Of a stretch of DNA of 64,000 nt, positions 1 through 8,200 are shown one piece after another. The notes under the pieces were generated by a model. It did no database searches. It was not told the origin of the DNA and saw only the letters and a program-made list of their open reading frames with translations. The position numbers were made by a program, and so were the translations under genes. The stretch lies in NCBI RefSeq assembly GCF_037381185.1, contig NZ_JARRQY010000006.1:1-64000 (forward strand). The letters are read 5' to 3'. Source of the DNA: Acidihalobacter_A sp037381185. Its GTDB lineage: Bacteria > Pseudomonadota > Gammaproteobacteria > DSM-5130 > Acidihalobacteraceae. Numbering within the stretch: position 1 is the first letter of the stretch; the number at the start of each line of letters is the position of its first letter.

Positions 1-6
1 AAACGA

Positions 7-510
7 TCAAGCGCTGAAGGTCTTGTCGTTCTTGGTCAGGCTCCAGGCACCTTGCGAGCTTCCGCCCTGGCCGCCGCCGACCTTCTGCTGCGTGTAGCGC
101 CACTGCACCGCGGCGTACTTCAGCGCAAAGGTTTCGGTGGGCAGGCCTTCGTCCCGTACGGAGGGGGCAACGTTGGCGACGATGGCATTCTTGAGCTGGA
201 TTTCCAGGTATTTCACGCGCTTGCCGTCTCCGTCGGCACGCATGAAGTCGATCTGCACGTCACCGAAGGTGGTACCCCCGGAACAGGCCTGGAACAGCTG
301 CGGGCTGACCACGTCGATGTCCTTGGTGAACTCCATGTCGCCATGTTCGCAGCGCTCCGCAGTGAAGCCACCGGCGGTGGAGGCCGTTGCCGACTTGGGC
401 TGTGCAATGTTGTGGGCCCAGGAGCTGGCTTCGATCCAGCTGGTGTGGTCCTTGTCGGCGGACTCGCCCTTGATGTCCGGGCCACTGAACTTAATGTAGA
501 TATCCTTCAT
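7..510 (-). CDS. hcp: Hcp, type VI secretion tube protein (TssD)
   Basis: This 167-residue protein has the size and character of Hcp, which forms hexameric rings that stack into the inner tube of the type VI secretion system and is itself secreted. The N-terminus (MKDIYIKFSGPDIKGES) and the pattern of beta strands, with the GFTAERCEHGD and FTKDIDVVSPQLF segments, fit the Hcp family. There is no signal peptide, as expected. An AAGGAAG ribosome binding site lies just before the ATG. The gene is downstream of tssB and tssC on the same strand, so it is probably co-transcribed with the sheath genes. The operon continues past the left edge of the window. Confidence 0.93.
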   Translation of the reverse strand: MKDIYIKFSGPDIKGESADKDHTSWIEASSWAHNIAQPKSATASTAGGFTAERCEHGDMEFTKDIDVVSPQLFQACSGGTTFGDVQIDFMRADGDGKRVKYLEIQLKNAIVANVAPSVRDEGLPTETFALKYAAVQWRYTQQKVGGGQGGSSQGAWSLTKNDKTFSA

Positions 511-604
511 CGTTGCTTCCTTGACGCGAGGGTTGAAAAACTAGGGTTAACGAACTGACGTACCGGTCGAGCGGGTACGTTTTCAAATTGCCTCGGATGA
601 AGGT

Positions 605-2095
605 TTAGCCTTTGGCCGAGGCGGGTAGCTCCGCTACGAGCCGCAGGGATACCGAAAGCTCGTCGAGCTGGTAGTGCGGACGCAGAAAAGCCACCGCGCG
701 GTAAGCACCGGGGCGGCCCGGCACTTCCGACACCTGGATGGACGCTTCACGCAACGGGAACTGGGCCTTGGCCTCCTGAGTGGCGTTGTCGTCCAACAGC
801 ACGTACTGGGTGATCCAACGATTGAGGAAGGACTCGACGTTGGATGCGGATGCGAAGCTGCCGATCTTGTCGCGCATCATGGCCTTGAGGTAGTGCGCTA
901 CGCGCGAAACGGCGAAGATGTATTGCAGCTGCGCGGAGAGCGACGCATTGGCATTGGCCGCATCGGTGTTGTATTTGCGGGGTTTCTGCGCCGATTGTGC
1001 GCCGAAGAACGCCGCATAGTCCGTGTTCTTGCAATGTACCAACGGGATGAATCCGAGGTCGCTGAGTTCCTTTTCGCGGCGGTCGGTGATCGCGACTTCG
1101 GTAGGGCACTTGAGCGCGACCTCGCCGTCGTCGGTATGGAACGTGTGCGTCGGCAGGTCCTCGACCAGGCCGCCGCCTTCGACGCCGCGGATTGCCGCAC
1201 ACCAGCCGAAGTCTTCGAAGGCGTGGGTCAGGCGTGCGCCGAAGGCATATGCGGTGTTGCACCAGAGGTATTTCGAGTGGTCGGTGCCGTCGACGTCTTC
1301 GACGAAGTTGAAGCCTTCCACGGGGGTGCCGTCTACGGGGTTGTAGGGCAGGCGGCCAAGATAGTGCGGAAGCGTTAGACCGACGTAGCGGCTGTCCTCG
1401 GAGTCGCGTAGCGACTTCCATTTGGCGTATTCCACGGTGTCGAACACCTTGGCCAGATCGCGCGGCTTGCCGAGGTCGGCGAAACTCTCCAGACCCATGA
1501 GCTCGGGCGAGGCGGCGCTGATGAACGGAGCGTGCGCCGCAGCCGCAACATGCGACATCTGATCGATGAAGTACATGTCTTCGGGCTGGCGTCCGATGTG
1601 ATAGTCGCCGAGCAGGGCGCCGAAGGGGGCGCCGCCGAAGGTGCCGAACTCCTCTTCGTAGATCTTCTTGAACAGGGAACTCTGATCGAAGTCGAGCGCG
1701 GAGCGGAAGTCGCGGTTCAATTCCTTTTGCGAGGCATTGAATACCTTGAGCTTCATCATGGCGCCGGTGGAAGTCTGTTCGCACAGGTAATGCAAGCCTC
1801 TCCAACTAGCCTCCAACTGCTGGAACTCGGGCGCGTGCATAACCGCGCTAAGCTGCTCGGAGATCATTCGGTCCAGTTCGGCCACGCGCGAGTCGAGAGT
1901 GCGGTTGAGGTTGTCCGACACGACCACGGTGCCGCTCATCACTTCGCGGGCGAGTTCCGAGATGATGTCCTTGGCGCGCTGATGCTCGGCGCTGGATTTC
2001 GCGACCCGGCTCTGTTCGACGATCTGATCGAGCAGATCAACGGATTCGGCCGGAGCGTCCTGGCTGGCCTGACTGTTGGCTGCTTCGGTATTCAT
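605..2095 (-). CDS. tssC: TssC (VipB/ImpD), large T6SS sheath subunit
   Basis: This 496-residue protein is the large subunit of the contractile type VI sheath. It pairs with TssB to form the cylinder that surrounds the Hcp tube in the cytoplasm. Family hallmarks are visible: the FQQLEASWRGLHYL segment near residue 95, KIYEEEFGTFGG with GALLGDY near 145-165, and the conserved C-terminal region with FLNRWITQYV and HYQLDELSVSLRLVAELP. The length matches the family (about 490-500). Its ATG overlaps the tssB stop codon in an ATGA arrangement, so the two sheath subunits are probably translationally coupled and made in fixed ratio. Confidence 0.95.
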   Translation of the reverse strand: MNTEAANSQASQDAPAESVDLLDQIVEQSRVAKSSAEHQRAKDIISELAREVMSGTVVVSDNLNRTLDSRVAELDRMISEQLSAVMHAPEFQQLEASWRGLHYLCEQTSTGAMMKLKVFNASQKELNRDFRSALDFDQSSLFKKIYEEEFGTFGGAPFGALLGDYHIGRQPEDMYFIDQMSHVAAAAHAPFISAASPELMGLESFADLGKPRDLAKVFDTVEYAKWKSLRDSEDSRYVGLTLPHYLGRLPYNPVDGTPVEGFNFVEDVDGTDHSKYLWCNTAYAFGARLTHAFEDFGWCAAIRGVEGGGLVEDLPTHTFHTDDGEVALKCPTEVAITDRREKELSDLGFIPLVHCKNTDYAAFFGAQSAQKPRKYNTDAANANASLSAQLQYIFAVSRVAHYLKAMMRDKIGSFASASNVESFLNRWITQYVLLDDNATQEAKAQFPLREASIQVSEVPGRPGAYRAVAFLRPHYQLDELSVSLRLVAELPASAKG

Positions 2096-2598
2096 GCTTG
2101 TTCCTCATCCGACTCGGTGCCGATCTGCTTGAGCTGCTCGGTATTGGTGAGCACTTCGCTAAGGATGTCTTCCAGCTTTTCGTTGCCGGCCAGCTTGTTA
2201 CGCAGGTCGGCCAGCTTGTTGCGCGCATCGAGCAGCTTGCGCAGTGGCTCCACCTGCTGCACGACGGATTCGGGCCGGAAGTCGTCGATGGACTTGAAGT
2301 TCAGTTCCACGCCGAACTCACCTTCTCCGCCAATCGTGTTCGGCACGCGATAGGCGGCTCGCGGCGTCATGGCGGCCATGACGTCATCGAAGTTGTCGAG
2401 GTCGATGTTGATGAACTTGCGGTCCCGCAAGCGGGGAAGGGGTTGCTCCGGGGCGCCACTGAAGTCACCCAACACGCCTACCACGAAGGGCAGTTCCTTC
2501 TGCTCGATCGCATCGCCCTTTTCAACGTCGTAAGTCAGCTGAACACGCGGCGGACGCACTTTCTGCAGGCGTTTTTGGATGCTTTCCTTTTTCGCCAT
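2092..2598 (-). CDS. tssB: TssB (VipA/ImpB), small T6SS sheath subunit
   Basis: This 168-residue protein is the small sheath subunit of the type VI system. It shows the typical N-terminus (SIQKRLQKVRPPRVQLTYDV), the LPFVVGVLGDFSG block near residue 40, and a C-terminal helical tail rich in Leu, Lys and Glu that interlocks with TssC. The ATG is preceded by a good GGAG site. Its stop overlaps the start of tssC by four bases. The gene follows the TPR lipoprotein gene on the same strand with a gap of 48 bp. Confidence 0.95.
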   Translation of the reverse strand: MAKKESIQKRLQKVRPPRVQLTYDVEKGDAIEQKELPFVVGVLGDFSGAPEQPLPRLRDRKFINIDLDNFDDVMAAMTPRAAYRVPNTIGGEGEFGVELNFKSIDDFRPESVVQQVEPLRKLLDARNKLADLRNKLAGNEKLEDILSEVLTNTEQLKQIGTESDEEQA

Positions 2599-2646
2599 GG
2601 GTATATCTCCGAGAAATGATTGGCCTGAGTACCGGGCACCTTGGAA

Positions 2647-3282
2647 CTACTGTCCTCCGCCTGGCAGGGACTGGAACGGGTTGCTGCCGGACGAGGAATT
2701 TGTTTGCGCAGACTTGGACGTGTCGGGAATCGGCACGGGGGTGGCGCGCTGCACGGTGCGCCGTTTTTTGCTAGACGAGGGGCGTTTGTACGTGCGCCTG
2801 GGTTTTGCTGCGGGCGGAACCAACACGTTCTGACCGAGTGTTTCGCGCATCTTTGCCGCCAGTTTCCTGGCTTCCACGTGTGCGGGCCCGTGCACATTGG
2901 TCTCCTCATGGAGATGGCTCAACGCCTCCACCGCGACGCGCAAGCCGGCAACGGTCAGAATGCTTTCGGCGTTCGGGTCGGTGGGATTGCGCTTCAGGAC
3001 TTCCTGCGCGTCGACGATGGCGCGGCCGTAGTTCTGCTGGTCGAAATTGATCTTGGCCAGCTGATACCAGGGCTGAGCGCGCGTCGGATCCGCGTCGGCC
3101 GCTTTGCGGTAGACCGTTTTGGCCCCTTCCACGTCTTCCGCCTTGTACAGCGCATCGGCTTGCTGCATCAGCTGATCGTAGGGACTCGCAGCGGATTTCC
3201 CCGATTGCTGCATCGACGCACAGCCGGCCAGAGCCGTAATCATGAACAACAGCAAAAAAGTGATTCCTACACGAGGGTTCAC
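2647..3282 (-). CDS. TPR lipoprotein of the T6SS locus
   Basis: This protein of about 211 residues begins at GTG 3282, which has an AAGGGAG site seven bases upstream; a longer open frame to 3606 lacks such a site. The N-terminus is a lipoprotein signal with lipobox LAGC. Tetratricopeptide-like repeats follow at roughly residues 35-140 (YRKAADADPTRAQPWYQLAK and YGRAIVDAQEVLKRNPTD). The C-terminal third is basic and Pro/Ser-rich (residues 160-211). It lies first in the tssB-tssC-hcp operon. A role as an envelope-anchored accessory to the secretion machine is inferred from position only. It is not one of the thirteen core Tss proteins. Confidence 0.75.
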   Translation of the reverse strand: MNPRVGITFLLLFMITALAGCASMQQSGKSAASPYDQLMQQADALYKAEDVEGAKTVYRKAADADPTRAQPWYQLAKINFDQQNYGRAIVDAQEVLKRNPTDPNAESILTVAGLRVAVEALSHLHEETNVHGPAHVEARKLAAKMRETLGQNVLVPPAAKPRRTYKRPSSSKKRRTVQRATPVPIPDTSKSAQTNSSSGSNPFQSLPGGGQ

Positions 3283-3626
3283 CAGCGAACTCCCTTGTTC
3301 TCCGTTGTTTGATCGCCGCTTGAGACGCACGTTGCGCCAGTCCGAGTCCAAGTCCACACAATAAGTAGGCGACAAATTCCACAATAGAAGTATATGATTG
3401 TGCCGCCTGATGCAAGTAAAAAATGCTTCAGCACGTGAAGAAGACAGGCACGGACACAAGGTCCCAACGGGTTCAAGGGAGAGGAGTGATGGAGGATCGC
3501 GAAGGTACGGGCAAACGGATGGGAACTGGGGCGTGAGGCTTTCCTTCTCTACTGTGTTGATTTGCGAGCTGGCCGTTGTCCGCTCGGCGCAGTCGTTCAT
3601 TTCCAACTAGGAACGTTATTTGTCCA
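3283..3626. promoter_or_regulatory. Divergent control region of the two T6SS operons
   Basis: This stretch separates the leftward lipoprotein-tssBC-hcp operon from the rightward tssJKL operon, so it must carry both promoters. A possible leftward sigma-70-like promoter reads TATACT at 3394-3389 with a TTGCAT element at 3415-3410, though the 15-bp spacing is short. I looked for a sigma-54 motif (GG-N10-GC) and found no convincing one. No gene is supported here. The exact promoters are uncertain. Confidence 0.4.
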
Positions 3627-4304
3627 ATGGTCATTTATTCCGGTTATCGCCGTTTCCTAGTCGGTTTCGGCAGCTTGGTTCTGGCGTCGGCCCTGGCCGG
3701 ATGCGCAAGCAGCGGCGTCACGCCGCAGGCTGCCGATAGCGCGGTGACTCAGGCGGGGGAGGTGAGTTCGACGGTGTCGAAGTCGGTAGGCATCGTGTCT
3801 AAAATTCTGCAGGCGGTCGGTCTGGAAAAGAAAAGCGAACCCGCCGGGCAGCAGCTGCAGATGCGGATTTTCACGGCGAGGAACCTGAATGCCGGAAACG
3901 GCGACAAGGCGCTCGCGCTGGTGGTCAAGGTCTACTATCTGCGCTCCTTGAGCCGCTTCAATGCGATGTCGTTCGACACTTTCCTGAGCAAGAAGAAAGT
4001 CCGCTCCGCGCTCGGAGACGACTTGATCGACAGCCGCGAGATGCTGCTGCTGCCGGATCAACGCTATGTCAGCGTCGAGCATCTGCCTGCGACCGCGCGC
4101 TATCTGGGAGTCGTGGCGCTGTTCCGCTCGCCGTCATCCCTGCGTTGGCGCTTTGCCTACGATACGGCCCGCTCGTCGCAGGCGGGCATTACCTTGGGTA
4201 TGCACGCCTGCGCGATGTCTTCCACCAGCGGTGCGCTGGTGACCGCACTGCCTGACAATGCGGGTTCCCTGGCTTCCGTGCACTGCCCATCGGCGGGCTC
4301 GTGA
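3627..4304 (+). CDS. tssJ: TssJ, outer-membrane lipoprotein of T6SS
   Basis: This 225-residue protein is a lipoprotein with signal peptide RFLVGFGSLVLASALAGC and is followed by tssK and tssL, the standard order for the membrane-complex genes. The central part (LQMRIFTARNLNAG, then KALALVVKVYYLRSLSRF and the MLLLPDQRY segment) fits the TssJ/VasD beta-sandwich domain, which binds the periplasmic part of TssM. The ATG at 3627 was chosen because the lipoprotein signal begins there; the open frame extends 17 codons further upstream without a better signal. TssM, its usual partner, is not in this window. Confidence 0.9.
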   Translation: MVIYSGYRRFLVGFGSLVLASALAGCASSGVTPQAADSAVTQAGEVSSTVSKSVGIVSKILQAVGLEKKSEPAGQQLQMRIFTARNLNAGNGDKALALVVKVYYLRSLSRFNAMSFDTFLSKKKVRSALGDDLIDSREMLLLPDQRYVSVEHLPATARYLGVVALFRSPSSLRWRFAYDTARSSQAGITLGMHACAMSSTSGALVTALPDNAGSLASVHCPSAGS

Positions 4305-4413
4305 TGCAGGGCGACGCCAGCGGATCATTGATAAGGGACGGATTGTGGAGCGGCTGCGGTCGGGATCGGCTGAAGTGCTGCATCAATAATTTTCGAATCG
4401 AGTTGAGGTCAGC

Positions 4414-5757
4414 GTGAGTCAAGCAGCGAAGCTATTCTGGGGTGAAGGCCTGTTCCTGCGCCCGCAGCACTTCCAACGCCAGGATGCGTACCACGAGGCG
4501 CGCCTGCATGAAATCAGCCAGGCTCTGCATCCCTATGGCTGGGGCGTACGCCAGGTCCGTTTCGATACTCAGAGTCTCGCAACCGGTGTGCTGCGCCCCT
4601 TGCAACTGTCGGTGATTTTCCCTGATGGCGAGCTGTACAACGCACCGGATGGCGATGAGCTGCCCCCGCCGATTTCCCTGGATGCACTTCCGGAAGGCAC
4701 GCAGGAGGTGACCGTCTATCTGGCGATGCCCTTGCTGAAGGAGTACGGCGGCAACTGTTCCGCCGACACGATCGACGGCGCGGTTCGTTATGTGCAGGAC
4801 AGCATGCAGACACCGGACGTTTATTCCGATGCGGCCGAAGCGGAGTTGGTCTACCTCAAGAAGGCGGTACGCCTGCTTACGGAGGATCAGCCGCGCGATG
4901 CGTTCATCGACGTGCCGCTCGCCCGGTTGCGCCGCAACAGTACGGGGGGGTTCGAGCTGGACATGCGCCATATCCCCCCCGTCGTCAGCTTACGGGCCGC
5001 ACCCGGCCTGTTCCTGCAGTTGCGTCGTCTGCTCGATGCGCTGGAGGCCAAGGCGCAGGCACTGTATGGATTGCATCGCGAGCCGTCGCAGCACGTGATT
5101 GAATTTCGCTCCGGCGACATTGCGTCTTTCTGGTTGCTGCATACGGTGAACAGCGCTTTCGCTTCGTTGGCGCATATCTACCAGAACCCGGGACTGGCAC
5201 CCGAACGCCTATATCAGGAATTGTTGCGTCTGGCCGGCGCGTTGCTGACCTTTTCGCCTGCATATCAACTGTCCGATCTTCCCGCCTACAACCACGCGGA
5301 TTCCGGAGCCGGCTTCGACAAACTGTTCGGAATCATTCGGGAATTGGTCGATGTCGTCATCTCGGCGCGCTACTTCGGCATTGCGCTTACGGAGGTGCGG
5401 CCGTCGTACCATCTGGGCCATCTCGATTCGCAACGGATCGACGAGAGCGCAACCTTTTATCTTGCGGTCAATGCCGCGATACCGCCCGCGGAACTGGTCA
5501 GCGTGGTGCCTGTGCGTTTCAAGGTCGGTGCACCCGACGATGTGGAAAAGGCGGTGTTGTCTGCGCTGGCGGGAGTCAAGCTCAGCCATGCGCCGCAGGT
5601 CCCCGCGGCGATCCCGGTTCGACCGGGAAGCACCTATTTTGCGATCGAGGCGCGAGGTCCGCTTTACGAACGCATGCTGAAGTCGCAATCGATCATGATC
5701 TACGTGCCTACGGGCATCCCGGAACTCAAGCTTGAACTGATGGCAGTGACCTCATGA
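4414..5757 (+). CDS. tssK: TssK, T6SS baseplate protein
   Basis: This 447-residue protein is TssK, which links the cytoplasmic baseplate to the TssJLM membrane complex. The diagnostic N-terminus KLFWGEGLFLRPQHFQRQD is present, and the length matches the family (about 445). The start is GTG, with GAGGT a few bases upstream. The stop overlaps the tssL start by four bases. The C-terminal half contains the SARYFGIALTEVRPSYHLG region and ends in a hydrophobic IYVPTGIPELKLELMAV segment, as in other members. Confidence 0.95.
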   Translation: MSQAAKLFWGEGLFLRPQHFQRQDAYHEARLHEISQALHPYGWGVRQVRFDTQSLATGVLRPLQLSVIFPDGELYNAPDGDELPPPISLDALPEGTQEVTVYLAMPLLKEYGGNCSADTIDGAVRYVQDSMQTPDVYSDAAEAELVYLKKAVRLLTEDQPRDAFIDVPLARLRRNSTGGFELDMRHIPPVVSLRAAPGLFLQLRRLLDALEAKAQALYGLHREPSQHVIEFRSGDIASFWLLHTVNSAFASLAHIYQNPGLAPERLYQELLRLAGALLTFSPAYQLSDLPAYNHADSGAGFDKLFGIIRELVDVVISARYFGIALTEVRPSYHLGHLDSQRIDESATFYLAVNAAIPPAELVSVVPVRFKVGAPDDVEKAVLSALAGVKLSHAPQVPAAIPVRPGSTYFAIEARGPLYERMLKSQSIMIYVPTGIPELKLELMAVTS

Positions 5758-6518
5758 ATAAAACACCCACTATTACCACTCCGGCAGGGGCGGGCGCGCC
5801 TCTGGCCGAAGAAATGCCGCGGACTCTGCTCGACCTGATGTCCGACGGCTTTTACATGCTCCTGCTGATCAAGCGTGGGCAGGTCCCTCAGGAAGCGCAA
5901 GCGTTCGCCACTGAAGTACGTAAATTCCTTGCCAATATGGAGCGGGCCGCCAGTCGGCAGGGGATCCCCGCCGAGGATGTGCACGCGGCGAAGTATGCCT
6001 ACTGTGCACTGGTGGACGAGGTCCTTCTTAGCTCGTCCTGCAGTTTTCGCGAGGAGTGGGCACGTGAGCCGCTGCAGCTGGCTTTGTTCGGTGATCATCT
6101 CGCGGGGGAGAATTTTTTCGTGCGTTTGGAGCAGCTACGTGCGCAGGGCGCTGTGCGGCTCCAGTCCCTTGAGGTGTGCTATTTCTGTCTGCTGTTGGGA
6201 TTCGAAGGCCAGTACCGCCTCGAGGGTACGGAAAAGCTCGGTTACCTTACTGCTCGTCTGGGTGACGAAATCGTTTATCTGAAGGGCAAGCGCAGCGGTT
6301 TCGCTCCGCATTGGGAGCCACCGGACAAGGTGGTTCACGCATTGCGCCGGACGGTGCCTTTGTGGGGCGCCGCGGGTGTGCTGGCGGTGGTGGGGCTCTT
6401 GAGCTATTCCGCCATGCGCCTGAGTCTGCACGGCGATATCGATCATCGTCTGGCGGCGTATCACGATGTGGTGCAAATGCCGGCGCGTACAGCCAGTCTC
6501 GTCATTACATTGCCTTGA
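5754..6518 (+). CDS. tssL: TssL (DotU-type), inner-membrane T6SS protein
   Basis: This 254-residue protein belongs to the DotU/TssL family of inner-membrane anchors of type VI secretion. The cytoplasmic helical domain spans about residues 20-195 and includes the family feature KYAYCALVDEVLLSS. One transmembrane helix follows near residues 202-222 (WGAAGVLAVVGLLSYSAM), and the short C-terminus is periplasmic. No OmpA-like peptidoglycan-binding domain is fused. The ATG overlaps the tssK stop (ATGA). The operon ends here: no tssM follows, and the next gene is convergent and unrelated. Confidence 0.92.
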   Translation: MNKTPTITTPAGAGAPLAEEMPRTLLDLMSDGFYMLLLIKRGQVPQEAQAFATEVRKFLANMERAASRQGIPAEDVHAAKYAYCALVDEVLLSSSCSFREEWAREPLQLALFGDHLAGENFFVRLEQLRAQGAVRLQSLEVCYFCLLLGFEGQYRLEGTEKLGYLTARLGDEIVYLKGKRSGFAPHWEPPDKVVHALRRTVPLWGAAGVLAVVGLLSYSAMRLSLHGDIDHRLAAYHDVVQMPARTASLVITLP

Positions 6519-6557
6519 TCGGGCGGTAGGGCTTTGCGCAGATGACTGTTCGACTTG

Positions 6558-6617
6558 CCGTATCTACCCGTATCAACCCGTATCAACCCGTATCAACCCG
6601 TATCAACCCGTATCAAC
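6558..6617. repeat. 10-bp tandem repeat, six units
   Basis: Six head-to-tail copies of CCGTATCAAC fill this stretch; the first is a one-base variant (CCGTATCTAC) and the other five are identical. The array lies in the gap between the convergent tssL and mocR genes. Its last unit supplies the TGA stop codon of the mocR reading frame (bases 6613-6615). The period is close to one helical turn. Function is unknown, and it may be simple slippage DNA. Confidence 0.95.
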
Positions 6618-8058
6618 AAAGCAGGGATGAGTTTTTTTCCGTCTCTGCCAGCCGAGTTGCCAGTTCGCCGAGGCGGCGTAAGGCGGCCTGCAGGCGCGTA
6701 TCCCATGGTAGGGCGCAGTTCAGGCGGATGTGATGGGGATATTTCCCGCTGGCGGAAAAGATGGCTCCGGGGGCAATGATGATATTTTCCTCCAGAGCCA
6801 AGCGGTGCAGGGTTTGGGCATTGACCTGAGGCGGCATCTCCACCCAGAGCACGAAGCCGCCCCGAGGGTGGCTGACGCGGGTGCCGGTGGGGAACAACAG
6901 CTCGACTGCGTCGCTGACCCGGGCGACGGCGGCAGCATACTGTCGGCGGACCTGGCGCAGGTAACGGTCGTAGCCACCGCGTTCGAGTAGTTGGGCAATG
7001 GCCAATTGGGGCAGGGTGGCACTGGCCAGGTTGAGCAGATATTTGTCGTATTCGACCTTGTCCCGATAGCGACCGGGGACGATCCAACCTAGCCGCATGC
7101 CGGGCGACAAGGTCTTGGAAAACGAACTGCAGTAGATCACGCCGCCGCCGATATCCCATGATTTGGCAACGCCGGGGCGGTTCACGCCGAATCCCAGTTC
7201 TCCGTAAACGTCATCCTCGATCAGCGGAATGCCGCGTGCACTGAGCAGTTCGACCAAGGCCTGCTTGCGCGTGTCGCTCATGCAGAAACCGAGCGGATTG
7301 CTGAAGTTGGAAACCACGACGCAGGCCGCCACGGGCCAGCGCTCGACGGCGAGCTGCAGGGCTTCGAGCGAGATGCCCTCGCTCGGGTGGGTGGGGATCT
7401 CGAGAGCCTGCAGGCCGGAGGCCTCGATGACCTGCAGCAGCCCGTAGAAAGCCGGCGATTCAATGGCGACGACGTCACCGGGCTTGCTGACGGCATGCAG
7501 TGCGAGCGTGAGCGACTCCTGTGCACCGCTGGTGATGATGATGTCCTCGGGGCCGACGGCGCAACGCAGGTCTGCCATGCGGCGGGCTATCTGTTGACGC
7601 AGGGCAGGGTTGCCCGGGGGAAACTCGTAGCGCGAGCCTTCGGCGGCGTGTTTGCGCGCGGCTTCGGCCATCGCCCGGTTCACCGCGGCGGTAGGCAGGA
7701 AGGAGACGTCGGGTACGGCGGCGGCGAGCTGTACGTTGCCTGGATCATTGGTCGCGCGGGCGATTTGCAGCACCAGATGTTGGCCGGTTACCGCATGGGG
7801 TTCGTCGGGAGGGTGCGAAACCGAGGGTTCGTGCCGGGGTTGCGGGCGCGCGGCGCATACGTAGTAGCCGGAGCGGGGACGGACTTCGAGACGGCCCCGG
7901 TCCTCCAGCAGTCGGCAGGCTTCGACAGCGGTGGAGATGCTGACCTGGAACTGCGTGCTCAGGCGGCGTACGCCGGGCAGACGGTCACCGGGGCGATAGC
8001 TGCCGTTCTCGATGCGGGTTTCGAGTTCGGCGGCAACGGTTTCATAGAGATGGGGCAT
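6613..8058 (-). CDS. MocR-type regulator (GntR HTH fused to aminotransferase fold)
   Basis: This 481-residue protein joins an N-terminal winged helix of the GntR family (residues 1-75, with LETRIENGSYRPGDRLPGVR) to a class I aminotransferase-like domain (about 110-470). The PLP lysine is in SSFSKTLSPGMRLGW, and AACVVVSNFSNPLGFCM carries the usual fold signature. MocR proteins typically bind pyridoxal phosphate or an amine ligand and control a divergent neighbour. Here that neighbour is an EamA exporter gene 142 bp away, with dyad and repeat sequences between them. The ligand cannot be told from sequence. Confidence 0.92.
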   Translation of the reverse strand: MPHLYETVAAELETRIENGSYRPGDRLPGVRRLSTQFQVSISTAVEACRLLEDRGRLEVRPRSGYYVCAARPQPRHEPSVSHPPDEPHAVTGQHLVLQIARATNDPGNVQLAAAVPDVSFLPTAAVNRAMAEAARKHAAEGSRYEFPPGNPALRQQIARRMADLRCAVGPEDIIITSGAQESLTLALHAVSKPGDVVAIESPAFYGLLQVIEASGLQALEIPTHPSEGISLEALQLAVERWPVAACVVVSNFSNPLGFCMSDTRKQALVELLSARGIPLIEDDVYGELGFGVNRPGVAKSWDIGGGVIYCSSFSKTLSPGMRLGWIVPGRYRDKVEYDKYLLNLASATLPQLAIAQLLERGGYDRYLRQVRRQYAAAVARVSDAVELLFPTGTRVSHPRGGFVLWVEMPPQVNAQTLHRLALEENIIIAPGAIFSASGKYPHHIRLNCALPWDTRLQAALRRLGELATRLAETEKNSSLLC

Positions 8059-8066
8059 GGGATCCG

Positions 8067-8117
8067 TACTGTGCTGGATTGCTGTGCAATACAGTAGCAG
8101 AGCAAATTATTCTGTGC
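8067..8117. promoter_or_regulatory. Candidate MocR operator between regulator and exporter
   Basis: An imperfect 21-bp dyad, CTGGATTGC-TGT-GCAATACAG, occupies 8074-8094 with eight of nine pairs matching. It is nested in TACTGT (8067) and ACAGTA (8091). CTGTGC occurs three times in the same orientation, at 8069, 8082 and 8112. The cluster starts eight bases upstream of the mocR start codon. MocR-type regulators often bind direct repeats in the divergent region, so this is the natural candidate site; binding itself is inferred. Confidence 0.55.
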
Positions 8118-8200
8118 CGTATTAATCTCAAAAAACTGGATCTGTAATGAAAATTGGCCGGCGGTTATGGTGAACCTTCATCATTTGGAAGGATGCCGTT

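Noticed and set aside
674..1378. A 234-codon plus-strand frame antisense to tssC
   Set aside because: It mirrors the codon bias of tssC on the other strand and has no family features or ribosome site.
3283..3626. Sigma-54 promoter for the T6SS
   Set aside because: A GGCACG-like string near 3449 lacks the matching GC element at the right spacing.
6558..6617. Tandem repeat as a CRISPR array
   Set aside because: Units are only 10 bp and contiguous, with no spacers and no cas genes nearby.
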